Source of the DNA: Ruminococcaceae bacterium UBA3751
Lineage (GTDB): Bacteria > Bacillota > Clostridia > Oscillospirales > Acutalibacteraceae
DNA length: 6,475 nt
Direction of reading: 5' to 3'
NCBI GenBank assembly: GCA_002371215.1
Contig: DFGL01000021.1
Location: forward strand, 1-6,475
How positions within the stretch are numbered: position 1 is the first letter of the stretch; each line of letters starts with the position of its first letter. Positions 1 to 6,250 of the stretch are shown here, piece by piece. The notes beneath the pieces are model-generated. The model was given only the letters and a program-made list of their open reading frames with translations. It was not told the origin of the DNA and made no database searches. The position numbers and the translations under genes are program-made.

Positions 1-645
1 CAGCCCTGCCGCTGGAAATACCATCTCGTTGAAGAAAAACGACCGGGTCAGTATTTCCCGATTAATCAGGAGGAGGACGGTACGTATATCTTTAATTCAA
101 AGGATTTATGTATGATTAACCATATCCCTGAACTTGACAGAGCGGGTATTGACAGCTTCAAAATCGAGGGCAGAGCAAAAAGCGAGTACTATACCGCAAT
201 CGTTACCAATGCGTACAGAAACGCGATTGACGAATATATTGAAGGCGGAAGAAAAGCAGACTTTCATCCTTCTGAATGGGTTCTTGCCGAAATGGAAAAA
301 ATGAGCCACAGAGAGTATACCGAGGGCTTTAATTTCGGACCCATTACAGACGGTCAGGTGCTTGATAACGGCGGATATATCAGAAACTGGGACGTCTGCG
401 CGCTTTATGTTTCTCAGGAAAACGGAAGACTTACGGTTACTCAGCGAAACCGTTTCTTTCAGGGCGATACCCTTGAGGTCGTCGAGCCCGGAAAAGAGCC
501 TTATAAGTTAACCGTAGAAGAGCTTTACAACGTAAAATCAGAGGAATATACCGACGTCGCCAATAAAGCCACCGACCTTTATTCCTTTAAATGTGATAAA
601 GTGATTTCTCCCGACGCTATTTTCAGGGTAGAAAGAAAAAGTTAA
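1..645 (+). CDS. U32 peptidase-family protein, TrhP/YegQ-like (C-terminal 214 residues; 5' end outside window)
   Basis: The frame is open from base 1, so the start lies upstream and only the C-terminal half is present. The fragment opens with QPCRWKY, matching the cysteine motif (CxxxCRW type) of U32 proteins such as E. coli TrhP (YegQ). It continues with NSKDLCMI (residues 32-39), an AGIDSFKIEGRAKSEYY block (48-64) and HREYTEGF (103-110), all in the usual TrhP order, then a beta-rich C-terminal domain (about 125-212) with NRFFQGDTLEV, the usual U32 C-terminal segment. Despite the peptidase name, TrhP-type members are known to act in prephenate-dependent hydroxylation of uridine 34 in tRNA; Bacillus has two paralogues (YrrN/YrrO, TrhP1/TrhP2). 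That role here is inferred from similarity. Cys3 and Cys37 of the fragment are conserved-type cysteines. An internal Met at base 112 is not the start, because conserved sequence precedes it. The frame ends in TAA just before a strong hairpin. Confidence 0.9.
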   Translation, partial: QPCRWKYHLVEEKRPGQYFPINQEEDGTYIFNSKDLCMINHIPELDRAGIDSFKIEGRAKSEYYTAIVTNAYRNAIDEYIEGGRKADFHPSEWVLAEMEKMSHREYTEGFNFGPITDGQVLDNGGYIRNWDVCALYVSQENGRLTVTQRNRFFQGDTLEVVEPGKEPYKLTVEELYNVKSEEYTDVANKATDLYSFKCDKVISPDAIFRVERKS

Positions 646-649
646 TATA

Positions 650-684
650 AATAACCCTTTTGTAAATACTACAAAGGGGTTATT
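650..684 (+). terminator. 15-bp hairpin after the U32 gene, overlapping the RBS of the PBP gene
   Basis: Bases 650-664 pair with 670-684 over 15 consecutive positions (one G-U, 658-676), with a 5-nt loop AATAC. It begins 5 nt after the U32 stop codon, where an intrinsic terminator is expected. The following tract (680-687, TTATTCTT) is only moderately T-rich, so termination may be partial. The 3' arm carries AAAGGGG (673-679), the Shine-Dalgarno of the next gene, so the hairpin can also sequester that site in read-through RNA. Terminator, translational insulator or both are possible. Confidence 0.6.
673..679 (+). promoter_or_regulatory. Ribosome binding site of the PBP gene, inside the hairpin stem
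   Basis: AAAGGGG lies 8 nt before the ATG at 688 and fixes that start. All seven bases are paired with 655-661 in the predicted hairpin, so initiation should be poor unless the stem is opened or the transcript starts inside or after the left arm. A weak promoter candidate upstream (TTTTCA at 620-625, 17-nt gap, TAATAT at 643-648) would start RNA around 655 and drop the outer A-T pairs of the stem; support for it is low. Confidence 0.65.
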
Positions 685-687
685 CTT

Positions 688-2169
688 ATGAAGAGAAGAG
701 TATATTTCAGCTCGGCTTTATTTTTTCTGTTTTTTATAGCGTTGGTCGGAAGGATAGCTTATATTTCGCTCGGAAATACTTATAACGTTTCAGCGGAATA
801 TAATTCTTATTCGCTGCTTCTTGATAGCGTGGAGCCAAATATTTATTATAAAAACTATGAAAAGCTGACCAACAATATTTATGAGCAGTACGCCTTACTT
901 AAACCTAACGTTAAAACGCTTGCTGAGCTCAGTTATTATTTTGAAAATCCTGACGAGGTTGCTCAGGAGCTTAAACAGGGTAAACCTGTTTTGAAAAAAG
1001 TAAATAAAACTCTTAACGGTTATATTGAAACCTATAATGTAAAATCAACAGAGAATAACTGCTCTCAGTTGCTCTCGCGCGAAAGCGGGGGACTGCTGTC
1101 TTATCTTCCTGATTCAGTCGGTAAAAGAAAACTCCGTTTTTATGTTGATGCAAAGGGGAGAATGTTGACGGGAAGTAAAATAGAACAGATTGATAATAAT
1201 TACGTTACAAGCGAAGGACTGCTCCTTACTCTTGACAGCGAAATACAGAATATTACCTATGATGCGTGTAAATATATTAAAAGCGGATGTGCAGTCGTAA
1301 TGGATATTGCAAGCTCCGAGATTCTCGCCTGCGTTACAAAGCCTGACGGTTCATATCTCAACAAACCCGTTATGCAATATGCGGCAGGCTCGGTTTTTAA
1401 GCTTGTTATAGCAGCCTGCGCTCTTGAAAACGGACTTAATCCGCTTTATGATTGCGGCGGTAAAATTAAAGTAGGGGATACGGAGTATTCATGCCAGAAA
1501 CTTCATAAACACGGCAAACAGCATATTAAAGAGGCTCTTGCCAATTCCTGTAACTGTTATTTTGTAAATCTCGCAATGAAGCTCGGTAGCAAAAACATAA
1601 TTAAAACAGCTAAGAAGCTTGGATTTGATGAAAATATAAACCTTTATAAAGACTGGAATGTTAAAAGCGCCGTTCTTCCCTCAGAGATTGATTTGAATAA
1701 CGGAGACCTTCCGCTTATAGGCTTTGGTCAGGGAAAACTGACCGTTACGCCGCTGTCAATGTGTTCTTTCCTCTGTACCGTAGGCAGCAGCGGTATTAAA
1801 AGTGATATAAAGCTTGTGAGTGCAGAGGTTGATATGTTCGGTAACAGGACGTTCCTTGATTACGGCGCTCCCAAGCGGGTGATGACGGATAAAACGGCAT
1901 ATCTTTTATTGAACTATATGCGTGGCGTAGCAGAAAACGGAACGGGTAAAAATGCGGATTATAATAATGAATCAGCAGGAAAGACCGCAACAGCCCAGAC
2001 GGGACAGTTTGTTAACTCAAGGGAATTGCTGAACACATGGTTTGCAGGAATATATCCGTATTCGAAACCGCGTTATGCAATTGTTGTTATGACAGAGGAC
2101 GGAAAAAGCGGTGCTGAGGATTGCTGTCCTGTTTTTCGTACCATAGTTGAAAAGTTGACCAAGCTGTGA
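688..2169 (+). CDS. Class B penicillin-binding protein (peptidoglycan D,D-transpeptidase), divergent
   Basis: 493-residue protein with short basic N terminus (MKRR), one membrane segment at about 7-28, a small extracytoplasmic N-terminal region (about 35-170) and a C-terminal transpeptidase domain (about 175-490). The nucleophile motif SxxK is S235-VF-K238 (in AAGSVFK, the usual Pro replaced by Ala), SxN is S287-C-N289, and the third motif reads K432-T-A434 instead of KTG. IGFGQGKLTVTPLSM (344-358) is the conserved stretch between SxN and KTG. The protein should cross-link peptide stems outside the membrane and be acylated by beta-lactams. It is shorter than typical FtsI/PbpA (550-700 residues), and the usual RGxIxDRNG box is degraded to EPNIYYKN (49-56). 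Such proteins often partner with an FtsW/RodA glycosyltransferase, but none is in the window, so division, elongation or sporulation cannot be assigned. The start is set by AAAGGGG 8 nt upstream. No terminator follows; the next promoter overlaps the 3' end. Confidence 0.92.
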   Translation: MKRRVYFSSALFFLFFIALVGRIAYISLGNTYNVSAEYNSYSLLLDSVEPNIYYKNYEKLTNNIYEQYALLKPNVKTLAELSYYFENPDEVAQELKQGKPVLKKVNKTLNGYIETYNVKSTENNCSQLLSRESGGLLSYLPDSVGKRKLRFYVDAKGRMLTGSKIEQIDNNYVTSEGLLLTLDSEIQNITYDACKYIKSGCAVVMDIASSEILACVTKPDGSYLNKPVMQYAAGSVFKLVIAACALENGLNPLYDCGGKIKVGDTEYSCQKLHKHGKQHIKEALANSCNCYFVNLAMKLGSKNIIKTAKKLGFDENINLYKDWNVKSAVLPSEIDLNNGDLPLIGFGQGKLTVTPLSMCSFLCTVGSSGIKSDIKLVSAEVDMFGNRTFLDYGAPKRVMTDKTAYLLLNYMRGVAENGTGKNADYNNESAGKTATAQTGQFVNSRELLNTWFAGIYPYSKPRYAIVVMTEDGKSGAEDCCPVFRTIVEKLTKL

Positions 2170-2175
2170 TATAAT
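2147..2175 (+). promoter_or_regulatory. Sigma-A promoter (extended -10) of the WYL regulator
   Basis: TTGAAA (2147-2152), a 17-nt spacer and a perfect TATAAT (2170-2175). The TGA stop codon of the PBP gene (2167-2169) doubles as the TGn of an extended -10. Transcription should start near 2182, giving a leader of about 22 nt. It lies in the last codons of the PBP gene, so the regulator can be expressed independently. Confidence 0.75.
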
Positions 2176-2203
2176 TTAAAAAAACAGTGTAAGGAGACAT
2201 ATT

Positions 2204-3190
2204 ATGGCAAGCTCAAAAACGAAAACGCTTCTTGTTTATAAGTACCTTAGCGAAAAATCGGATGAAAATAATCCGCTTTCAACAACTGAGCTTATTGATT
2301 TGCTTAGACAGGACGGCATTAATTGCGAAAGAAAATCGATTTATGCCGACGTTAAAACGCTGAATGATATAGGCTTTGATATAGTGAGTACCAAGTCGCC
2401 GAAACGCGGATTTTTTATGGGAACTCGCCGTTTTGAGCTTCCTGAAGTCCGTCTTCTGATAGACGCAGTTTCTTCAGCGGGCTTTATTACTCCGCAAAAA
2501 ACAACTGACCTCATTGAAAAGCTTGAAAGCCTTGTTTCTTCAAATCAGGCTAAGGAACTCGTTTCTCAGGTCTATATTTCCTCTGATACAAAGTGTGATA
2601 ATGAGGAGATATATTATGTTATTGACTTTCTTCACGACGCTATTATAGACGGAAAAAAAGTTAAGTTTAAATACAAAAGGAGAAACATTGATAAAGAGAA
2701 TAAAAAATCTTATACGGAAAAAACCTTTACCGTTTCCCCGTATGCGTTAATTTGGAAAAATGACCACTATTATCTTGTCTGCAATAACCAGAAATACGAT
2801 AATCTTATGAATCTCCGCCTTGACAGAATGCGCCAGATTGAAATACTTGAGGATGAAATTAAACCCTTATGTGAGGTCAGCGAATATGACGGCGCGTTTG
2901 ATATTGCGGATTATTCCTCAAAGATGTTCAATATGTTCAGCGGTGAAAGTGCAGACGTAACCCTGCTTTGCGACCTTGATTTGAGGGAGGAAATTATGGA
3001 CCGCTTCGGCGCAAAAATTCCTCTTGTCGCCGTTGATACCCAAACCTTTAAAACAACGATAAACGCCGCCGTCTCTGAAGGACTTGTTTCTTGGATAATG
3101 AATTTCGGCGGAAGAATTAAGGTCCTTGAGCCTCAAACCCTTGCCGAAGCTGTAAAAAACAGAGCTCTTGAAATTGCCTCTCTGTATTAA
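2204..3190 (+). CDS. WYL-domain transcriptional regulator (YafY/PafC type)
   Basis: 328-residue cytoplasmic protein. Residues about 6-75 form a winged helix-turn-helix of the HTH_11 type: STTELIDLLRQDGI (26-39) followed by a recognition-helix region ERKSIYADVKTLNDIGFDI (42-60) and a wing (61-72). A linker leads to a WYL domain (about 138-216) with SPYALIWKNDHYYLV (178-192), where the name motif appears as YYL (189-191), and the conserved LRLDRM (204-209). The rest (about 225-325) matches the WCX extension in position and layout. WYL domains of this family are thought to sense ligands, often nucleic acids or nucleotides, and such proteins regulate DNA damage, phage defence or metabolism; the ligand and targets cannot be read here. 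Start supported by AAGGAGA at 2191-2197. It has its own promoter. The downstream secreted-protein gene begins 61 nt later with a separate promoter and is an obvious, unproven, candidate target. Confidence 0.9.
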   Translation: MASSKTKTLLVYKYLSEKSDENNPLSTTELIDLLRQDGINCERKSIYADVKTLNDIGFDIVSTKSPKRGFFMGTRRFELPEVRLLIDAVSSAGFITPQKTTDLIEKLESLVSSNQAKELVSQVYISSDTKCDNEEIYYVIDFLHDAIIDGKKVKFKYKRRNIDKENKKSYTEKTFTVSPYALIWKNDHYYLVCNNQKYDNLMNLRLDRMRQIEILEDEIKPLCEVSEYDGAFDIADYSSKMFNMFSGESADVTLLCDLDLREEIMDRFGAKIPLVAVDTQTFKTTINAAVSEGLVSWIMNFGGRIKVLEPQTLAEAVKNRALEIASLY

Positions 3191-3196
3191 AGCCGC

Positions 3197-3225
3197 TTGA
3201 CTTTGTTTTACTGTTAATGTAAAAT
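3197..3225 (+). promoter_or_regulatory. Sigma-A promoter of the secreted C39-like protein
   Basis: TTGACT (3197-3202), 17-nt spacer, TAAAAT (3220-3225). It starts 6 nt after the stop codon of the WYL gene; the start of transcription should be near 3232, for a leader of about 20 nt. Near-consensus hexamers indicate good basal strength. A short dyad, AATGT-AA-ACATT (3223-3234), overlaps the -10 end and the start site. No terminator separates the WYL gene from this promoter, so read-through is also possible. Confidence 0.7.
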
Positions 3226-3251
3226 GTAAACATTGATGAATTTCGGAGAGT

Positions 3252-4940
3252 ATGGAAAGTATGAAGAGAAAAATTATAAGCTTGTTACTTTCACTTTTAA
3301 TTCTTACAAGCGTTATCGCGGCAGTACCTTTTTCTGCTCAGGCTGCTAACGCTCCTTACACTATTGAGGAAAAGCAGTACGGGAAAATATTAAAAACTGT
3401 TTATGTTTACGCAATAAAAAAGAAGAATCAGACTGTTGAATATACAAAAAATCACGGTAAAACCCGCCGCCTTAATTCAAAAAAGCGCGTTGTGATTCTC
3501 GGAAAGAACTCCGAAAACGGTTCGCTTCTTTATATTCGCTTTAAGCATAATAAAAAGCATTATTACGGCTATGTTAATAACTTTTACGTATGCGTTGAAA
3601 ACAAATATAATTTTAAAAATAAAAGCGTAAATAAGTATAACGGATATTATAAGAAAAAACTGAAGTATAAGTATTTTACATATGAAGGAATGCCGTTTTA
3701 TCAGTTTAATCAAACGGGTAAAAGCGGAAGAATCAAAGGGCTGAAAATTTCCAATTCCTGCGGTCCTCACGCTCTCGCAGCGGCATATTCGGCACTTTAC
3801 GGCGACGTTATTACCCCCGAAACTCTGATGAAAAATATGAAAACCGACGGAATTAATCCGAGGGGTAACGGCTCCCGTGTTTCCATGGTCGAAAAAGGTC
3901 TGCGTTCATATGTTAAAAATACGTATAATTTAAAGTACGAATGTAAAAAAATTCTGCCAAAGGAATGCTTTGATTATCTCAAAAAAGGCTATATGGTAAT
4001 TCTCGGCGTTGAAAACCTTGACGGGCTTAAGGTTTTTACAGGCTGGTCGCACTATATTCTCCTTGTTGGCTATGATTCAGTCGGCAACGTAATTACGGTA
4101 AACTCAAACCTTAAGAGCAAGCTGTTTGATTCCTTCTCTGAATCAAGAATAAAAAAGAATATTGTTAACAGTAACTTTTACCGTGAAAATACCATTGCTA
4201 TAAGGTATAAATATAATGATAAATATAATGAGTTTTCCGACGAGGTAAATTGTAAATTAACTAAAAAAACTCTTTTAACCCAGCATTATAACGGTATGGG
4301 CAGATACTTTAAACTGAAAAAAGGAACTAAAATATCTGTTATCGGAACTAAAAAGGACAAGCTTTTTGTAAGCTTTAATAATAACGGGGAAGAGGAGCTC
4401 GGTTTTATTGACCGCAAGGCAGCGGATTTCTATGTAAGCGTTGAAGGCGATGAATCCGTTTATACCTATAACGGAACGGCGCATATTCCTACTTTAACCG
4501 TTAAGGATTACAAGGGCAGGCTCGTTCCGGAGAATGAGTATGAACTGACGTATCCCAAAGAATCAACTGACGTAGGCGTTTACAGAATCTATATTAACTA
4601 CCTCGGCAAATATATCGGAGAAAGCTACTATGAATATTCTATCATTCCCGAAGCTACCTCAATTACAAAGCTGACGCCTAAAAAACATTCCGTCAAAATT
4701 GAGTGGGATAAGGTGGAAAATGAGGATACAGTTAATTGCTATGTGATTGAGTATTCAACGGATAAAACATTTACTGACGATGTTAACACAGCTTATATTT
4801 CTTCAAAAAAAGACCACGTTACATTAAGAAAGCTGAAAAGAAAAACAAAGTACTATTTCAGGATTTGTTCTTCAAAGTCTGTTTTTGAATATTCTGCCAA
4901 CTCTGCTTGGTCAAAAATCAGAAAAGCCAAAACAAAATAA
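3252..4940 (+). CDS. Secreted multidomain protein with C39-like cysteine peptidase domain, SH3-like, MBG-like and FN3 domains
   Basis: 562-residue exported protein, rich in Lys and Tyr. A signal peptide spans about 1-31 (MKRK, hydrophobic core 8-25, likely cleavage after A-Q-A31). Residues 50-113 and 334-395 look like two related SH3-like modules, each ending in FYV. Between them (about 145-320) is a C39-like papain-fold domain: candidate oxyanion Gln154 (FNQTG), nucleophile Cys170 (NSCGPHALA), His267 (WSHYILLVGYD), and Asn284 (VNSN) where many relatives have Asp. Residues about 396-466 (YTYNGTAHIPTLTVKDY...YYEYSI) match an MBG-type Ig-like domain, and 467-560 a fibronectin type III domain. 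No LPXTG motif or C-terminal membrane anchor is present, so it is probably secreted or held to the wall by its SH3-like parts. Substrate is unknown. Start: the ATG at 3252 is only 3 nt from GGAG (3245-3248); ATG 3261 (MKRK) is 12 nt away and may be the true start. The mature protein is the same either way. Confidence 0.88.
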   Translation: MESMKRKIISLLLSLLILTSVIAAVPFSAQAANAPYTIEEKQYGKILKTVYVYAIKKKNQTVEYTKNHGKTRRLNSKKRVVILGKNSENGSLLYIRFKHNKKHYYGYVNNFYVCVENKYNFKNKSVNKYNGYYKKKLKYKYFTYEGMPFYQFNQTGKSGRIKGLKISNSCGPHALAAAYSALYGDVITPETLMKNMKTDGINPRGNGSRVSMVEKGLRSYVKNTYNLKYECKKILPKECFDYLKKGYMVILGVENLDGLKVFTGWSHYILLVGYDSVGNVITVNSNLKSKLFDSFSESRIKKNIVNSNFYRENTIAIRYKYNDKYNEFSDEVNCKLTKKTLLTQHYNGMGRYFKLKKGTKISVIGTKKDKLFVSFNNNGEEELGFIDRKAADFYVSVEGDESVYTYNGTAHIPTLTVKDYKGRLVPENEYELTYPKESTDVGVYRIYINYLGKYIGESYYEYSIIPEATSITKLTPKKHSVKIEWDKVENEDTVNCYVIEYSTDKTFTDDVNTAYISSKKDHVTLRKLKRKTKYYFRICSSKSVFEYSANSAWSKIRKAKTK

Positions 4941-5000
4941 TTCGGCTTGCTCGACGCAAATCGGATACTTGTTTGTATCAGCAATTAGAATCAATAATTA

Positions 5001-5031
5001 AACGGGGCTGCACAGCAGTCCCGTTAGTTTT
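5001..5031. terminator. Intrinsic terminator between convergent genes
   Basis: Bases 5001-5011 pair perfectly with 5015-5025 (11 bp, one G-U at 5007-5019) around a 3-nt ACA loop, with a GC-rich core (CGGGGCTGC). On the + strand it is followed by TAGTTTTAT, a usable T tract ending the secreted-protein transcript. On the - strand the following tract is TAATTATT, weaker, so it may also serve the metA gene whose stop codon lies at 5039, but termination that way would occur only after its coding region ends. Confidence 0.8.
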
Positions 5032-5038
5032 ATACTTA

Positions 5039-5953
5039 TTATAATGTGTTTAAATCGTATGGTGTTTTCTGATATACAAAATAGTTTAACCAGTTGTACA
5101 TAAGAAGATTCGCTGTTCCTTTCCAGTTCATCTTAGGAACAAGTCTGTCGTCGTCGTTAGGAAAGTAGTTGTAAGGAATATCAATGTCAAGCCCTTTTTT
5201 CTTATCCCTGAAATACTCCTTTGCAAGCGTATCTCTGTCGTACTCACTGTGTCCCGTAATGAAAAACTTTCTGCACTCCATATCAGCAACGATGTGTACG
5301 CCCGCAACGTCACTGTAAGAAATAATCTGTAAATCCTTAATCTGAGCAATATCCTGTCGTCTGATCTCTGTATGGCGTGAATGGGGAACAAAGTATACGT
5401 CGTCAAGTCCTCTCATCAGCGGATGGGTTTCATCCAGTGAGTAATGGGGAAATACACCAAACATTTTTTTATCCAGATGGTATTTTTTTATCCCGTAATG
5501 ATAGTAAAGTCCTGCCTGCGCGCCCCAGCATATATGCCAGGTGGAGTAAACGTTCTTTTTGCTCCACTCCATTATCTTACAGAGCTCGTCCCAGTAGTCA
5601 ACTTCTTCAAACTCAAGGTGTTCAACGGGAGCGCCGGTAATTATCATTCCGTCATAGCGGTTTTCCTTAATCTCGTCAAAGGTGTAGTAAAACTTATCCA
5701 TATGGCTTTTAGATACATTTTTCGCCTCGTGAGAAATAACCTGCAAAAAGTCAACGTCAACCTGCAGAGGAGAATTACTCAGAAGTCTTAAAAGCTGAGT
5801 TTCAGTTTCAAGCTTTGTAGGCATAAGATTAAGTATTATTATTTTAAGCGGGCGGATATCCTGCGTATCAGCGCGCTCGTTGCTCATAACGAATATATTC
5901 TCCATTTCAAGTCTCGCCTTAGCGGGCAGCTCGTTATCTATTCTGATAGGCAT
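5039..5953 (-). CDS. metAA: Homoserine O-acyltransferase of the MetA family, predicted acetyl-CoA specific
   Basis: 304 residues, the usual MetA length, starting with the family signature MPIRIDNELPA. It transfers an acyl group to the hydroxyl of L-homoserine, the first committed step to methionine, in the cytoplasm. Catalytic residues fall at the same numbers as in E. coli MetA: nucleophile Cys142 (HICWGAQAG), His235 and Glu237 (ITGHSEYD). NLMPTKLETETQ (42-53) and the VPHSRHTE block (189-196) are also typical. Residue 111, in GAPVEHLEF, is Glu; in Bacillus cereus MetA Glu111 gives acetyl-CoA preference, whereas succinyl-CoA enzymes such as E. coli have Gly there. The protein is therefore probably homoserine O-acetyltransferase (often listed as metA or succinyltransferase). 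The start is supported by GAAAGGGGTGAT (5968-5957), ending 3 nt before the ATG. It is transcribed alone, convergent with the secreted-protein gene and divergent from the rRNA operon. Acyl specificity is inference from one residue. Confidence 0.96.
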   Translation of the reverse strand: MPIRIDNELPAKARLEMENIFVMSNERADTQDIRPLKIIILNLMPTKLETETQLLRLLSNSPLQVDVDFLQVISHEAKNVSKSHMDKFYYTFDEIKENRYDGMIITGAPVEHLEFEEVDYWDELCKIMEWSKKNVYSTWHICWGAQAGLYYHYGIKKYHLDKKMFGVFPHYSLDETHPLMRGLDDVYFVPHSRHTEIRRQDIAQIKDLQIISYSDVAGVHIVADMECRKFFITGHSEYDRDTLAKEYFRDKKKGLDIDIPYNYFPNDDDRLVPKMNWKGTANLLMYNWLNYFVYQKTPYDLNTL

Positions 5954-5983
5954 AATATCACCCCTTTCATATAATGTTTTAAT

Positions 5984-6012
5984 ATTATAACAAAAGCTTT
6001 AAGTAAATTCAA
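5984..6012 (-). promoter_or_regulatory. Sigma-A promoter (extended -10) of metAA
   Basis: Read on the - strand: TTGAAT (6012-6007), 17-nt spacer, TATAAT (5989-5984), with TGT directly before the -10 (5992-5990) making an extended -10. Transcription should start near 5977, leaving a leader of about 24 nt that is filled by the ribosome binding site. There is no room for a SAM riboswitch or T-box, the usual methionine control elements in Firmicutes. Confidence 0.78.
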
Positions 6013-6174
6013 GATGTTTATATTTATTCTTAAATTTACTGCTTTTCAATATTTTGTGGCTTGTATAATATAATGTAATAAATATATGTAAATGCAATAT
6101 CGGGTTTAGTTTGTAAAAATCGCATAAAAAATAGATAGAAAGTTTATAAAAAAAGTGATTATTTTATTAACTTT
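6013..6174. other. AT-rich intergenic spacer between metAA promoter and rRNA promoter
   Basis: No open frame with a ribosome binding site, RNA gene or clear repeat is seen. Two overlapping TATAAT boxes occur at 6064-6069 and 6069-6074, but the best upstream partner (TTCAAT, 6045-6050, 18-nt gap) matches only three of six consensus positions, so a second rRNA promoter here is only a weak possibility. The stretch is otherwise made of A and T runs typical of DNA upstream of rRNA operons. Confidence 0.5.
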
Positions 6175-6215
6175 GCAAAAAAAGAGAAAAAAATAAAACT
6201 TTTCAAAAAAAGTTC
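6175..6215 (+). promoter_or_regulatory. A-tract UP-like element upstream of the rRNA promoter
   Basis: Phased A runs (6175-6182, 6184-6193, 6205-6211) lie directly before the -35 box, where UP elements bind the RNA polymerase alpha subunit in rRNA promoters. The last part is a dyad, AACTTTT (6197-6203) and AAAAGTT (6208-6214), separated by 4 nt. The role is inferred from position and composition. Confidence 0.55.
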
Positions 6216-6244
6216 TTGACAAATGGACTTGTTTTTGATATTAT
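6216..6244 (+). promoter_or_regulatory. Ribosomal RNA operon promoter
   Basis: Perfect TTGACA (6216-6221), 17-nt spacer, TATTAT (6239-6244), five of six matches. It lies about 185 nt before 16S with no gene between. The start of transcription should be near 6250; G6251, 7 nt after the -10, is a candidate start, which would fit the GTP-initiated, growth-controlled rRNA promoters known in Bacillus. A 7-bp inverted repeat, GACTTGT (6226-6232) and ACAAGTC (6247-6253), brackets the -10. Confidence 0.85.
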
Positions 6245-6250
6245 TTACAA

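Noticed and set aside
112..645. ATG at 112 as the true start of a small U32-like gene
   Set aside because: Conserved U32 sequence (QPCRWKY and the following residues) is encoded in frame upstream to base 1, so the gene is longer and cut by the window edge.
2155..2175. TTGACC at 2155-2160 as the -35 of the WYL promoter
   Set aside because: Only 9 nt from the TATAAT; TTGAAA at 2147-2152 has the proper 17-nt spacing.
3477..3770. Open frame on the - strand inside the secreted-protein gene
   Set aside because: Its hydrophobic look comes from the complement of Lys/Tyr-rich codons; no start signal and no family resemblance.
4964..4979. Hairpin GATAC/GTATC after the secreted-protein gene
   Set aside because: Only 5 bp with a 6-nt loop and no T tract; the 5001-5025 hairpin explains termination better.
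5377..5791. Two open frames on the + strand across the metAA gene (5377-5640 and 5444-5791)
   Set aside because: They lie antisense to a well-supported conserved gene, have no ribosome binding site of note, and their translations show no recognisable domain.
6041..6074. Second rRNA promoter using the tandem TATAAT boxes at 6064-6074
   Set aside because: No acceptable -35 at 16-18 nt; TATAAT is expected by chance in such AT-rich DNA. Kept only as a remark in the spacer entry.
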